From positions 1,094,497-1,158,496 of the forward strand of contig NW_006499617.1 of NCBI RefSeq assembly GCF_000471905.2: 64,000 nucleotides of DNA, in the 5' to 3' direction. Position 1 is the stretch's first letter; every line of letters starts with the position of its first letter. The translations under genes and the position numbers were made by a program. The notes under the pieces were generated by a model, which did no database searches, had not been told where the DNA came from, and saw only the letters and a list, made by a program, of their open reading frames with translations. The stretch comes from Amborella trichopoda (Eukaryota > Streptophyta > Magnoliopsida > Amborellales > Amborellaceae). Of this stretch, positions 11,860 to 22,616 are shown in pieces.

Positions 11860-12530
11860 GACCATGCTGGACTTTCTTCGCGACAATGGCCTCGAACTCA
11901 GAGTAGTCATTGATTTTATGGCCCCACACTTGGTGATAGGGGCACCAGAGTTTTTCTGTGCCCTGGGCGAGGCGTCTCGGCTGCCTGGCAGACTTGGGGG
12001 TGATAAGACCCTGGTGAAGCATTGCTTCGAAAAGGACCTGAAGGGGGTCTTGCTAGGCGCTTCTCTGGGCATGCATTGGGAGGTCTTCTTGTGCAGGCAG
12101 GAGAGGGACTCGAGGGTGTCTTGTCAGATCGCCTTGAACTTCTTGACACTGTTGCATCTTTTTGGCTAAGAGCTTATGGAAGCCAGTGCACTTGCTGATG
12201 TCATGGCCTAGTATTAGGTGATATGTGCACCAGAGGTTCTAGGTCCCCGGAGGCAGGAACTTAGGCTGCCTTGTCGGCTTTGGGGTGGCAATTCCTTCTT
12301 CAAGCATTATGGAGAAGAACGCACGAATGGCGGGTGCCCCGTCATTTTCTTGGATTATGATTATGTGAGATCCCTCAGCTGCCCCGAACGCATATGATAA
12401 GGGCTTCGATAGTGTCGTTGAGCTTATAATAGTTGTGAGTGGGGTGGCAGACCCTCTTGTGATAGGCGCAGTACTTCTCATTTGCCTCCTGCCCAGCCAA
12501 CTTTGCAATATTGGCCTCCGGCAAATGTAT
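11860..12530 (-). other. Repeated Cys/His motif region of gag
   Basis: Three related segments occur in minus-strand order: CAYHKRVCHPTHNYYKL (about 12425-12480), then WCTYHLILGHDISKC (about 12185-12235), then WCPYHQVWGHKINDY (about 11900-11950). Each of the last two follows a block like LxxGxxTPKxxRQPxxLxxGT and precedes AKKxQ. They resemble the CxxHxxxxGHxxxxC knuckle at the end of plant gypsy gag. The second and third copies look like a segmental duplication. The last Cys is missing in the third (DY), and the first is degenerate. Stops and frame changes interrupt the region. Confidence 0.55.
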
Positions 12531-12812
12531 CATGTTCTATTCTAGCAATAGCTGAAGTAGTGTGGGTGTCCACTCCATGTCGAAGGGGTAAACCCTATTC
12601 TGGTGTTGGGCCAAGTAGTCACTTTGCCTAGAGTTTTTAGGCAGTGGGACGCCTTTGTAGGCTTGCTGCTTGCCCCTGGCCGGAGACGCATGTGCCTTGG
12701 AGAGGTTCAAAATTTGAGAAACTGAGCCTTTGGTGTCAGCCATGGTGACGACCACACTGATTACTAGCTTTTGATTGCCCCGACCGCTGGGGCTTGAATT
12801 TGAGCTGGCAGG

Positions 12813-13830
12813 TTACTGATGGGTGTTACCGTGCTTGGACAATCCCTCAATACAGACTGCCTTAGAGATGAGCTCTAACATGGACGGTGGATTGGATGCC
12901 TCAACATGTAGGGAGATCTTAGAAAGCATGTTCCATATGCAGTTCTGGACTGCTTCCTTCTCGGTCATGGGAGTGACGTGAAAGGTCACCAACTCTCTCC
13001 ATCGGGTGATGAATTTATCAACCGGCTCACTAGGGTCTTGCATCAAGGTGAGGAGCTCGATGGTTTCCACGTTCCTTTGGACTTCGCAGAAGTATTGGTA
13101 GAACAACTGCTCCATTTCTTGCCAAGTGTTTATCGAGTTCGACGGCAACTGAGCATACCATCTGAAGGCTGGTCCTTTGAGAGTTTCGACAAATTGGCAG
13201 AGGAGAAGACATCCATCAGTTGCCATCTCCCGGCAGGCTGCATTGAAGTGGGACGTATGCTGGTGAGGAGACATAGTACCATTGAACAGGGGGACTTTCC
13301 CTTTTTGGTAGTTTGGGGGAAACGACACCTGGTCAATGTACGAAGGATACGACTTTTAGTAGAGTGCCGTCTCTTGCATACTTGGGACCTTGTTCTTGAG
13401 GCTATGGGCCACCATAGCATCGATGTCAGTTTGGGAGACCCTGCGAGAAAAGGAGCTGTCTTGAGAGAACGGTGGGGGAGCTTGCCTGGGAGCTTTGTCT
13501 TCACCGGTCGGGGAGTCAGGCGTAAAAGGGGCTTTTGAGGCCCCTAGGCGCCCCATCTTTCTGAGGATGGCTTGCATCATTTTCTTGAACTTGTTCATAT
13601 GCTCCTCTTGAGCATCATTCAGGTCATTGATCACCATGATACTGACCGTTTCTTCTGGGAGGTCAGAGTTAGGTGATGCAGCGGACTGCCGAGGCTGGAG
13701 AGTCACGCACGGCAACTCAGTCTGGAGGGGCTCAGCTTGCCCTGACTGGACTCGGGCTTTGTATGTTGATCTTGTGAGGATCGATACTTGACAGTCTTGG
13801 GACCGTGGCTTCTGGGTGGTGATCACGGAT
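12813..13830 (-). pseudogene. Gag of the gypsy element (retrotransposon gag domain)
   Basis: One minus frame covers 13826-12813 with a single in-frame TAG at 13356-13358. The first part is a charged N-terminus with EEHMNKFKKMMQAILRKM; the second is the capsid-like Retrotrans_gag domain: VPLFNGTMSPHQHTSHFNAA, LKGPAFRWYAQLP, WQEMEQLFYQYF and DPSEPVDKFITRWRELV. The pattern GPAxxWYxxLP...SWxxLxxxFxxxF...Q...E.L..F..R is the standard signature of plant gypsy gag, which forms the virus-like particle. No clear ATG marks the start; the amber stop makes this copy defective. The knuckle-like motifs follow downstream in other frames. Confidence 0.85.
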
Positions 13831-15214
13831 TAATACTCCTGGACTTTGCTTAGGCTCAAGAGTTTGAAGAGGGAAGAAGAGATTACAAGGCAGCAGGTCG
13901 TTAGGGGTGGTGACTTCGAATGCCTTGGAGTGCTTCTTTGGTCAAGATTTGTGGGCCTCTCTTCTGTTTGATCCTGAGGCGGCTATGGACCTCATTCTAG
14001 AACCGAGCCTGAGACCTGGACTGCCCTATTTTCTTTGAACAGGCAAGGGCCATGTCTATAAGCTGGAGCAGGGAGTGGGGCACATAGATGGAGCGCAGCT
14101 TGAGTTCTTGTTTTGGAGGCTGGAGGCCTCTGTCCAACATCAAACCGTTGCCCCAAATTCCTTGGTGAGGCCAAGGTGTTCGGATGACCCGGGGCTGGCT
14201 CAAGATGGTACTCTAGGGGAAGACCTTTGAGTACTAGGGCTTGAGGTGCCTGCATGGTATTGGGAGAGCAGCAGAGGAAAGAGGGGCCGGGCTCGTGACT
14301 CTACTTGAGTCTGGCTTCGAAAGGGACCTGCGAAGATGGTGCTTGTGCACCTTTAGGGTTAGCAGTCCGGGTGACTTGGGGGTCAGCTCGGGCCCAATCA
14401 ATGGGTTCGACCTATGGAGGCAGAGACCCACGAGCTTGTGTTTGTGAGGGACAAGGCAGGAGCTTGTCTCTCACAAGGTGAAGCTGTGTGTGTCAGGAGG
14501 GAAGACGGAGTGGTCGACCCTTCTGTGCTTGAGGTGGCATAGAGCTAGCGCAACCCCGAGTTGTGGAAAGCGAGTGCATGGTGCATGCAGGGTTTGTCCC
14601 CCGAAGGCCTAGTCCTGGATGCGATCTCAAGGAAACATGAGGGTTGCCTTAGGGTGTGGCTTGAGTAGATAGACCATGATCCTTTGAGTGTGTGCAAGGG
14701 GTGAAGACCTCAGGGGCTTCGCCTCTGTGTACCGACCCTCCAAGTGTGGGGGCTCGGAGTAGTGAAGGGGCACAGGGGGTTGCCTCGCGACGAACCTTAG
14801 GAGCGACGACAGTTTGCTTGCCTTTTGCAGGGATAGACGAGGCAGCCTTACGATGTATCGCAACAGTATGATTGGCAGGAGATTTTTCAGTAGCAGGGTC
14901 CGCGGTAGCAGAAGTGTTGTTCATGCAAGGGGCCTTGGTGGAGGGTCCACCAGGGCGAGAAAGCAGGGAGGCAAGGACTTTTAAATCCCCTCTCGCACAG
15001 ACCCAGGTGAGCTGAACTGTGAGTCCTGACTCAGAAGGAGAGTAGGGAAGGAGGCTTGAGAGGCTTGCTTCCCTAGGATAGTCACGAGTGCAGGGATAAG
15101 GAAATCCCCGACCCGAATGAACGGGTTGAACAACCCAGGTGCCATAGATATGAGTGCAGAAAGTAAAGAAGGAAAATGATCAAACAAGAGCGAACCGACT
15201 AAGGGGTAGTAAGT
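13831..15214 (-). other. Leader between primer site and gag
   Basis: This 1.4-kb stretch holds several minus-strand open frames (for example 15232-14981, 14924-14649, 14255-13992) that are rich in Ser/Pro/Leu and resemble nothing I know. Ogre-like elements carry an extra ORF1 here, so these may be fragments of one, but the sequence alone does not show it. Confidence 0.35.
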
Positions 15215-15231
15215 CCCTAGTGGAGTCGCCA
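15215..15231 (-). other. Primer binding site, tRNA-Arg type
   Basis: On the minus strand the bases three nucleotides inside the 5' LTR read TGGCGACTCCACTAGGG. From memory of plant tRNA-Arg(ACG), whose 3' end is CCCCAGTGGAGTCG plus CCA, this pairs at 16 of 17 positions. A tRNA-Arg primer is typical of Tat/Ogre-type plant gypsy elements. Confidence 0.75.
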
Positions 15232-15234
15232 AGC

Positions 15235-17940
15235 TGGTTAGGTGCCTCGATCTCGCCCTCCGGATCTAGGTGATCTGGTTGCACGTGTCTCGGATCTCTG
15301 ATGCACTTGGGACTTGAGATCGCTCTTTCGGAACCTTGCTCGAGGGCAAGGGCAGGTATACCAACCAACGAGAGAGGAATTTTAAGTGGGTTTCGGGACT
15401 TACTCGGGCTGGCTCACGTGGGCACCCTCCCTCTTAGATCACGAAGAAGGCCCCTCAACTGCTTGAGCTGGTTCGGAATCACCTCCCTTGACCTGTAATC
15501 CTCCTGGTTTTTTGGACAAAACTTTTATGGTTAATTTGTAAGGCAAGTGGGTCGAAAATGACCCACCCTTGTCTTAGGGTAATGCACCTTCATGAGAGAA
15601 GGCGATGAAGTGCAAGGTTAGACAAAAGGTAGAAAGGAGAAGACAACTTGACAGAAGGGCGAGACTAGCATGACGGTAAGAAGTTGTTGACTCGGAGTGG
15701 TAGCAAGACGAGCATGATTCAAGGAGACCAGCACTGTGGCAATACTACTCGAAACTGACGTCAGCGCATCGACGTTAGGCTAGGCCTACCTCAATCAAGT
15801 GAGAAGAGAAAGAGGTGGAGAGGAAAGAACAAGACGACAAAGACAAGGGGAAAGCCGGATGTCGATAGACATTGCGGTGGACAATGCAAGGAGGTGGCGC
15901 ATCCCTTGTGGACGGTGCTAGCTCCTGACAAGGCACACAATGATGTTTCTCCTAGATCGCACGGCGATAGACGTGGGACGTAGGGGGAACAACGATAGGC
16001 ACCTAATGTAAGGAGGAATCTCGTAGACAACGATGGGTATTGCTAGGGCCTTAGCTGGAGGCGATAAGCACCGGGCGCATGGAGGAATCTCGTGGACTGC
16101 GATGGTGTTGCCAGGGCCTCTAGCGGAGGTCGATAGGTATTTCTGTCTACACTAGATGCACAGCAAAGGAAGGCTCCTGCAGGCGGCAACACACTTCACC
16201 GTTTAGGCCCTTCACCGAGACATCAAATCTACTTCTATAGGCGATGGGCAGCGTCGTCTACAGACTTCACTGAGAGAAAGAGACAAACGAGAAGGAGGGG
16301 AGGGTGACTTGCACATGGTGCTGCACTCTCCATGTGCGACCTGTGAGACCAAGGGAGAGGCATGCATGGTACTGCCACTGCCTTTGAGACCTCCACGAGG
16401 GACTCAGACAAAGAAGAGGGAGAAGAAAGGGGAGAAGGGAGAAAGAAGAAGAAGAAAAGAAAAAGAAGAGAGAGAAGATTTACCTCAACCCTAGGGGTAC
16501 CGATTGAAAGTTTCTCTCACCTCTCCCTCTCTCTCAAGCGTAACACCACAATGGTAAGAAAGAGAAACTTGTGTTAAGTGAAAACTCTCTCTTATGTGTG
16601 TATGTGTCCGACTTCTCTTTTTTTTGTGTACAATAGTGGTACGTATATATAGAAGTATGCCCCAAACATGGATAGATGATCAAAAGTAACCATAATTGCT
16701 GGAAATTAAGATTAAATTGATTTAAAAGAATTAGGAAATAGGGTGAAAAATGACAAATTACCGCTTCCTAATAAGTTGTAGAATTCCAAAACAGTCCCTG
16801 TGTTGCCCTAGGACTTGCGTGTTTTTGCACGGCTAACTCGGGGTCTTTCTGATGCCCAGTTGATCGTAAGATGATTGTTTTCTTGTAGGGCTCAGCATGA
16901 CGATCGATTTGATACCAACTTCAAGCCATGGATTATGTTTTTGGTCCACGATCATGTGACTTGAGTTTTGAGTAGATCTTAAAACTTCGAGTCGATAGTG
17001 TGTTCGTTCCTTGACGTTTTCCTGTGTTTTCTTTGCTGAATCACAATTAGCATGCCGCTACGATCACGGGGCACCAAACGCATCTCGATTCTGTGGCCGA
17101 ACGAAGATTTTGCAAGTTTGAAATTTTGGTCGGAATCAAGGATTCTGATGACGAAATTTGCAGTCTGTTTGTTGGCTTCGTTTGTAGAATCCGACCGTTC
17201 ATCATGTATGGGGCTCGAGGTTTAGGTCAGAGATGGCCCGAGACCTTACACCCACAATGGAATTGGTCTTGCGTCTATTGGGCTTGCTAGCGGCGCGATT
17301 TGGTCGCTCGAGCGAGGCACGATGCTGCCGAATTTGTTGCACTTTCTTCATGGATCAACAACTTCTCTCTAACTTTTCTTCACGCTCGGGTATCGTCACG
17401 AGGCATGCCACATATCGAATTGCTCGTCTTGACTAGACGAACATGCTCACCAAATTTGAACGCGATCCATTGTGGGAAGATCGAGATATGAGTGGCGAAA
17501 GTTACTGGTTATGACTGTCCCTTTAATGGTCTAGTGTTGCAGGGTGGCCGCACGGGAATAGGGAGCGGCTCCTCCTGTTTCACTCTTTCACCTATAACGT
17601 CTTCCTGGAGTATCCGTTTGGGCTAAAACTTGACCCTTGGGAGTTTTTAACCATGATGGATCTAACTGTGGTGGTCCCACAACAATTTGAGATGCTGAAA
17701 ATGTAGCTCAAGTTATAGGGGTCCGTTTCAGAGTGCTAGAGGCTGATCTTGCTGGAATTGTTTCTTAGTCTGCACTGCCTTCGACATGCCGGAATGCTAC
17801 GAAACTTGGCAAAAGACTTTTGAGAGACCTTATGAAGATCCTGACCAGTTCTGTGGCTGCTTTGAGATTGTCAAAATTTCCACTACTTGCTAGGCCTTTA
17901 CTGAGCGGGGCCTTATGTTGATGAAAAATACCTTCCAACA
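15235..17940 (-). repeat. 5' LTR of the gypsy element (2706 bp)
   Basis: Partner of 244-2911. On the coding strand it starts TGTTGGAAGG at 17940 and ends TAACCA at 15235. A TATA-like ctatatatac lies on the minus strand at 16643-16652, at the same relative place as in the other LTR, and is the best candidate for the element's own promoter. Confidence 0.9.
16643..16652 (-). promoter_or_regulatory. Candidate TATA box in the 5' LTR
   Basis: ctatatatac on the minus strand, conserved in the 3' LTR at 1622-1631. It lies about 1.3 kb into the LTR and upstream of the leader, gag and protease. No other TATA-like site shared by both LTRs was noticed. Confidence 0.4.
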
Positions 17941-17945
17941 ACCAT

Positions 17946-18065
17946 ATGACGTCTAGTACAAGACAATGCATGCGTTATGCATCCAATGATTCTCACATAG
18001 TCTAATTAGGAAATTTGACCATCACGATTCTTTCCGAGTTTAATATGAACATCATAAGGGGTCGA
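17946..18065 (-). pseudogene. Copia RT/RNase H junction fragment
   Basis: The minus strand reads LGKNRDGQIS, then LDYVRIIGCITHALSCTRRHM, matching the conserved copia block 'SQLEYxRxIGSLMYxMxCTRPDIAYAVG'. It stops at the gypsy target site and continues at 243 with AFVAGKL, so it fixes the insertion point within one codon. Confidence 0.8.
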
Positions 18066-18129
18066 AACTGATTTGTAGTCAAAACAATCAAGTCTTTTGA
18101 GCACTTCCTCTAGCTCTAGGCTAAAATAT

Positions 18130-18490
18130 GCCCAGTCGGTTCCTCACTATTTTAATTTTAAGTGTATCAGCTTGCCCCACGCCTTTTATATTAAATTCAT
18201 CATTATCCTGCTCACTAATAAATGTGTGTTCAAAAAATTGTACGTCATTGGATTTTTATCATGCTAGATTCCAAGTCCAGAAATCTATAGGATTATTTAC
18301 TCTACCCCCAAAAATTAGCACAGAGATTTGAACTACTGAGCATGGTTTTCACCATATCTACAAGTGCAATTTTTCTTTTAAGCAAAACCGTTCTATTATA
18401 GTATGTATGGGATAGTAACTTGGTAAATAAATCTATTTTCTTTATAATATTTACTAAAGTCAATGGAGAAATATTTACCACTTTTGTCAC
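18130..18490 (-). pseudogene. Copia integrase C-terminal fragment
   Basis: The frame includes NRTVLLKRKIALVDMVKTML and SSSNLCANFWG, equivalent to the 'NRTLxEMxxxMLxSSxLxxxFWGEA' block of copia integrase, followed in another frame by IDFWTWNLAW and SNDVQFFEHTFI, which match the 'xVxESRDVxFxE' end of the domain. Stops and a gap between the two parts show decay. Confidence 0.75.
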
Positions 18491-18876
18491 TTATGAAAAT
18501 CTCGATTTTCATGTTTATTTAGTTTTCAACTTCTGTTTTGTAAATCCTGAATTCCTCAAATACATTATTTTTGTTTCTCATTAAATAAACATAAATGTAT
18601 CTTAAGAAATCATTAATGAAAGTGACAAAGTATTTCTTCCCACCACGGGTCTATACTTCTGTCATATCACAAACATTATTGTTTATCAATTCCATAAACT
18701 TGAGACTTCTTTCTTCTTTAGAAAATGATTTCTTTGCGATCTTTAATTGTTTTCATATGTCACACGAAGTATTTTTGTAATTCTCACACTTGGGAATAAG
18801 ATCAGGATTAATATTTTCCTCAAAGCATCATAATTAATGTGACTTAATCAACAATGCTATAACGAAAAAGAATAAG

Positions 18877-19098
18877 TCATATACATAAAACCAAATGTAC
18901 CTTTTTATTATGTATGTTGAGTTTGATCATACCTTTAGAGGCATATCTCATCCTTATGAAGATTCCATTCCTCGATAAGTTATGCTTGTTTGGTTCAAAG
19001 ACAAGTTTAAATCCTTTATTATTCAAAAGGTAAGCATATGCTAGATTTCTCCAGACTTCAGGAGCTGGTACACATCTAGAAGGTGAGGACTTTCCCAA
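18877..19098 (-). pseudogene. Copia protease/pre-integrase fragment
   Basis: The frame reads NLAYAYLLNNKGFKLVFEP and LSRNGIFIRMRYASKGMIKL, which align with the 'NLVSGSLLNKxGFKLVFExDKxxLSKNGxxVGKGY' segment between protease and integrase in Tork-like copia elements. It lies between gag and integrase in the right order. Confidence 0.75.
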
Positions 19099-19649
19099 AC
19101 ATGAATTTCAAATTCGATAGTGCCTTAACTTTTTTAGAGGAAGAAGAATTTTTCATATAAAAGACAAAGTCCTTCCCCACCATTTATTAGGTCTTGAGCA
19201 TGTTTTTTGTTATTAAATATGTCTAATGGCTCCTGTGTCCACCCATCATTTTATAGTGCCTCTATAGAAGTTATTTCAATAATCATTGGTATAAATCTTT
19301 CTTAGGCCACATTGATTTGAGCTAGTTTGTTCTTGAAACTTCTGCATAATGTCTGCACATAGTCAGCTTTGTTGTAAAAATAACATACCACGGGTTTTTT
19401 ACCCTTTTCTTGGGATATCATTGGTTTTGAAGCTTTGGTATATTTCTTTCCTTCTTTCTTCTCTTATTTCTTTTCTTCAATCCTGATTCCTATTTCAGTT
19501 CTTAGCTTTTTCTTTTTTTACCTTTCAATTATGTGAGCTCTGGTGACCACCTGAGACTTGTAATCTTTTATATCTCAAAGTTTGTTCTCGTCTTCAATTC
19601 TCAAGTCTTCAATTCTCAATGAGTTAACAGTTGTTCCAAGCTCAAATCT

Positions 19650-20110
19650 TCTGATTAATTACTTCAATGTACTTTTATAGCCTTTCCAAGAGGGTGGCAT
19701 TTTGTCTATTAATACACTGACATGGAAGGACTCATCAAATTTAATACCATTTGATGCAAGTTCATTTGCTATTTGGAAGTCTTGGACTTGAGCTAACACT
19801 GATATCTCTTCTGTGATCTTAAAATTCAAGTATCTTCTATTGAGATGCTTCTTTCTTCCAACATCTTCTTCCTTATATTTTACTTCCAGAGCTTGCCACA
19901 AGTCCTTTGCAGTTGGTATTGTTAAGTAAAGAACAAATAAATGGTCATTGAAAGCATTCAAGATATGCATAGATGCATATACAACCATCTTCATCCCACT
20001 GTTATACTTCTTCAGCAATCTAATCACTATGGTTTATTCGGGTAATTTGATTATCACTGGATCCTACAGTTATCATGGTAGCCTTCGTATTGGCAGATGG
20101 TCGTGGTTTC
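19650..20110 (-). pseudogene. Copia gag fragment (UBN2-like)
   Basis: A 122-codon frame (20027-19659) reads HLFVLYLTIPTAKDLWQALE, VKYKEEDVGRKKHLNRRYLN and SFHVSVLIDKMPPSWKGYKS. This is the copia gag/UBN2 pattern 'TAKEIWDxLxxKY...FKMxxxxSVxEQxxxFxxIxNxLxxxGxxxxxxxxxxxLLxSLPxSWxxF'. It forms the particle shell in active elements. The upstream N-terminus is out of frame. Confidence 0.8.
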
Positions 20111-20580
20111 TTCAATACACAATTTACTTTTAAGGTTCTTAACAAGAATTGGACATTGGACTGCCACTTCTAAAATTAATTCAATCAAATTGATTCAGCC
20201 TTACAAAATCTTGAGTTATTGTTTTTAGCGAGCTTCCCATAATTATCTCGTGATTTTAATTTAAGAGCTTGTTCTTTTTCCCTTACAACATAATTTGGTT
20301 GAATATCCCCTTCACTAGAGTCCAATTTCAATATAAACTTTAAAAATTTGACTTCTAGATAACCTAGTAAGGGTAGGTTTGGTTTCAAAAACTTATGGAG
20401 ACAAATAAATTGGGATCTGGAGGCATGAGAAAAATTCACTTTCTTCATAGTTATAAACACCCCCGACTCGAATAATTCCGAGATGCAATTCGTTCCTGAT
20501 GAGATCGCTCCCGAGATACAACCGCCTCGACTAAAACAAGAGAACTTTGAGTTGCACTCTTGACTACTTTAATATCATAG

Positions 20581-21050
20581 CAATTCACTGATCTTACTGT
20601 CAAATTGATTTAGCAGTCAATAGACCTCAACTAGATACTAAACATGTAAGAAGACCTCAAATGAATTTATGGATCTTAGAAATCAATTCCTTGAAGTCCC
20701 TGTTTCTTGCTACTGAGGCTTAAAGAAAATTTTAGAGAAAAGAAACAAATATGCTTAGAACTTTGGTCCTCACCCCTATACATAGAAAAGGCACATTCGA
20801 CCGGCCCACAAAACTGGTTGTTCCAGCAAAGAAGCCTGAACCACTACTATCTTTCTCTCTCATTTTCCTTAAATCAAAAGTCCTTACAACTTTTTGAAGC
20901 TGGTATTATCAAGAGAGGGAAATAGCTCTTTGCTCAGATTTAATGGAAGAAAATCCATGTTCTTGAGACACATAGTATCAATAAATTGAATAATAAAAAC
21001 ACTCATTTGGAAGAGTTAATTCAGAAGTTTAGAGGTTGAAGATTGTTGGG
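20581..21050. other. Possible remains of the copia 5' LTR; otherwise unrecognised
   Basis: This lies just upstream of the copia gag on its coding strand, where the 5' LTR should be. There is no second copy in the window to compare, so the identity is positional inference only. No convincing gene is seen. Confidence 0.3.
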
Positions 21051-21053
21051 TTG

Positions 21054-21361
21054 CTACAGAGGTTTCTTGTGGCGGTGATGGCTTTCCATTTCTTTTGTTG
21101 GTATGCTAGGTGTAGGAGAAGAAGGCACCATTAAAGGATGATGGCCTTTGTAAGGGAAAGTTGAGATGCCCGTGGTTTCTAACATTTGGGGTGATGTCTC
21201 AAATGGTGTGGCTTTATGCTCATTAAGAGAAGCCATGTTCTTAAGATGGGTATCAAGGACCCATTTTGCAGCAAGCAAGCACAATGCAACCTCTCCACTT
21301 CCCCATCTCAGTGGAGACATCTGAAGAGAGATTGAGAGAGGCTTACTACTAAGACCTAAGA
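21054..21361 (-). CDS. Unrecognised open frame running into an assembly gap
   Basis: A minus-strand frame of about 100 codons emerges from the N run at 21362 and ends at a stop at 21054. It includes LRWGSGEVALCLLAAKWVLD and a Pro/Ser/His-rich tail. It has no ATG in the visible part. It could be the last exon of a gene whose rest lies in or beyond the gap, part of a transposon, or chance. I do not recognise the protein. Confidence 0.25.
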
Positions 21362-22083
21362 NNNNNNNNNNNNNNNNNNNNNNNNNNNNNNNNNNNNNNN
21401 NNNNNNNNNNNNNNNNNNNNNNNNNNNNNNNNNNNNNNNNNNNNNNNNNNNNNNNNNNNNNNNNNNNNNNNNNNNNNNNNNNNNNNNNNNNNNNNNNNNN
21501 NNNNNNNNNNNNNNNNNNNNNNNNNNNNNNNNNNNNNNNNNNNNNNNNNNNNNNNNNNNNNNNNNNNNNNNNNNNNNNNNNNNNNNNNNNNNNNNNNNNN
21601 NNNNNNNNNNNNNNNNNNNNNNNNNNNNNNNNNNNNNNNNNNNNNNNNNNNNNNNNNNNNNNNNNNNNNNNNNNNNNNNNNNNNNNNNNNNNNNNNNNNN
21701 NNNNNNNNNNNNNNNNNNNNNNNNNNNNNNNNNNNNNNNNNNNNNNNNNNNNNNNNNNNNNNNNNNNNNNNNNNNNNNNNNNNNNNNNNNNNNNNNNNNN
21801 NNNNNNNNNNNNNNNNNNNNNNNNNNNNNNNNNNNNNNNNNNNNNNNNNNNNNNNNNNNNNNNNNNNNNNNNNNNNNNNNNNNNNNNNNNNNNNNNNNNN
21901 NNNNNNNNNNNNNNNNNNNNNNNNNNNNNNNNNNNNNNNNNNNNNNNNNNNNNNNNNNNNNNNNNNNNNNNNNNNNNNNNNNNNNNNNNNNNNNNNNNNN
22001 NNNNNNNNNNNNNNNNNNNNNNNNNNNNNNNNNNNNNNNNNNNNNNNNNNNNNNNNNNNNNNNNNNNNNNNNNNNNNNNNNNN
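21362..22083. other. Assembly gap (722 N)
   Basis: A run of N. Long open frames reported across it are artefacts. Confidence 0.99.
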
Positions 22084-22226
22084 GGGTACAAAAGAGAACA
22101 CGTAGGTTAAGGGACACGCAATTTACTAGAAGGCCACATAAATGTGATGTCACGAAGCACTTCTTCAAGGGCTCCAAAATAATATTAAGATACAAAGTGA
22201 GGAAAGAGTTAAAAGATAAATTACAT

Positions 22227-22616
22227 GAAAAAGTTTATAAAAGGGTGAGGTACTAAACAATCAAATTAAGACACACTTCCAAAATTCACTAAAAGAGGTT
22301 GTTTCGATGTTAAAAAATCTTCAATTAAATCATTAACCTTATGATGTATGGACAAGAAAAGTTAGATTTCAAGTCTTGAAAATAACACATTATGTAATGT
22401 ATTATCTAGATTGTCAATTTTCAAGATTTTCAAGTGTTCATAGATCTACTTGGACTACACTATTTTTGAATATTTAAATTTTATAATTAGAGATTAAAAA
22501 TTTTATTTTTACACCATCACAAAAAGTTTTTATACTAAAACAACATTTTTTGACTCTATTTGAAGGCACATCTTAATCTGATTGATTAGGATCTTAGCCT
22601 TAGACAAACCACACCC
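22227..22616. mobile_element. MITE family 1, copy A
   Basis: Begins gaaaaagtttataaaagg and ends gacaaaccacaccc, the two ends of the family defined at 55756-56133, with the shared middle (cattatctagattgtc, tagatctacttg, tttataattagag). It is diverged and I could not find clear target duplications. Confidence 0.7.

Larger units (their letters stand above)
244..17940 (-). mobile_element. Non-autonomous Ty3/gypsy LTR retrotransposon, Tat/Ogre-like
   Basis: Two long direct repeats (244-2911 and 15235-17940) bound the element. On the minus strand each runs TGTTGG...CCA. The flanking 5-bp target duplication is gccat (239-243) versus accat (17941-17945), four of five matching. In minus-strand order it holds: 5' LTR, primer site, about 1.4 kb of leader, gag, an aspartic-protease ORF, an opposite-strand ORF, two tandem-repeat arrays, a purine-rich stretch and the 3' LTR. 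I found no reverse transcriptase, RNase H or integrase in any frame, so it must depend on a partner for replication. The extra opposite-strand ORF and 3' tandem arrays are known traits of the plant Tat lineage (Ogre, Retand, Grande-like). The lineage assignment is inference; the LTR structure is directly visible. Confidence 0.88.
17946..20580 (-). mobile_element. Ty1/copia element, 5' part (split by the gypsy insertion)
   Basis: Minus-strand order from high to low coordinates: gag (about 20110-19650), a degenerate zinc knuckle (near 19390-19330, CYFYNKADYVQTLC), protease/pre-integrase (about 19240-18880), integrase C-terminal half (18490 to about 18130), then the RT/RNase H junction (about 18060-17946). 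The RT core is absent, so a deletion of most of RT lies near 18060-18120. The element continues at 1-243. Its 5' LTR should lie above about 20580 but I could not delimit it; a weak primer-site-like tgctatgatatt lies on the minus strand near 20570. Confidence 0.8.

Noticed and set aside
11008..13538. Plus-strand open frames across gag (for example 11008-11445 and 12978-13538)
   Set aside because: They are opposite-strand shadows of the gag/protease coding region and resemble nothing.
21349..22195. Long minus frames spanning the N run
   Set aside because: Most of their length is N, so there is no sequence to support a protein.
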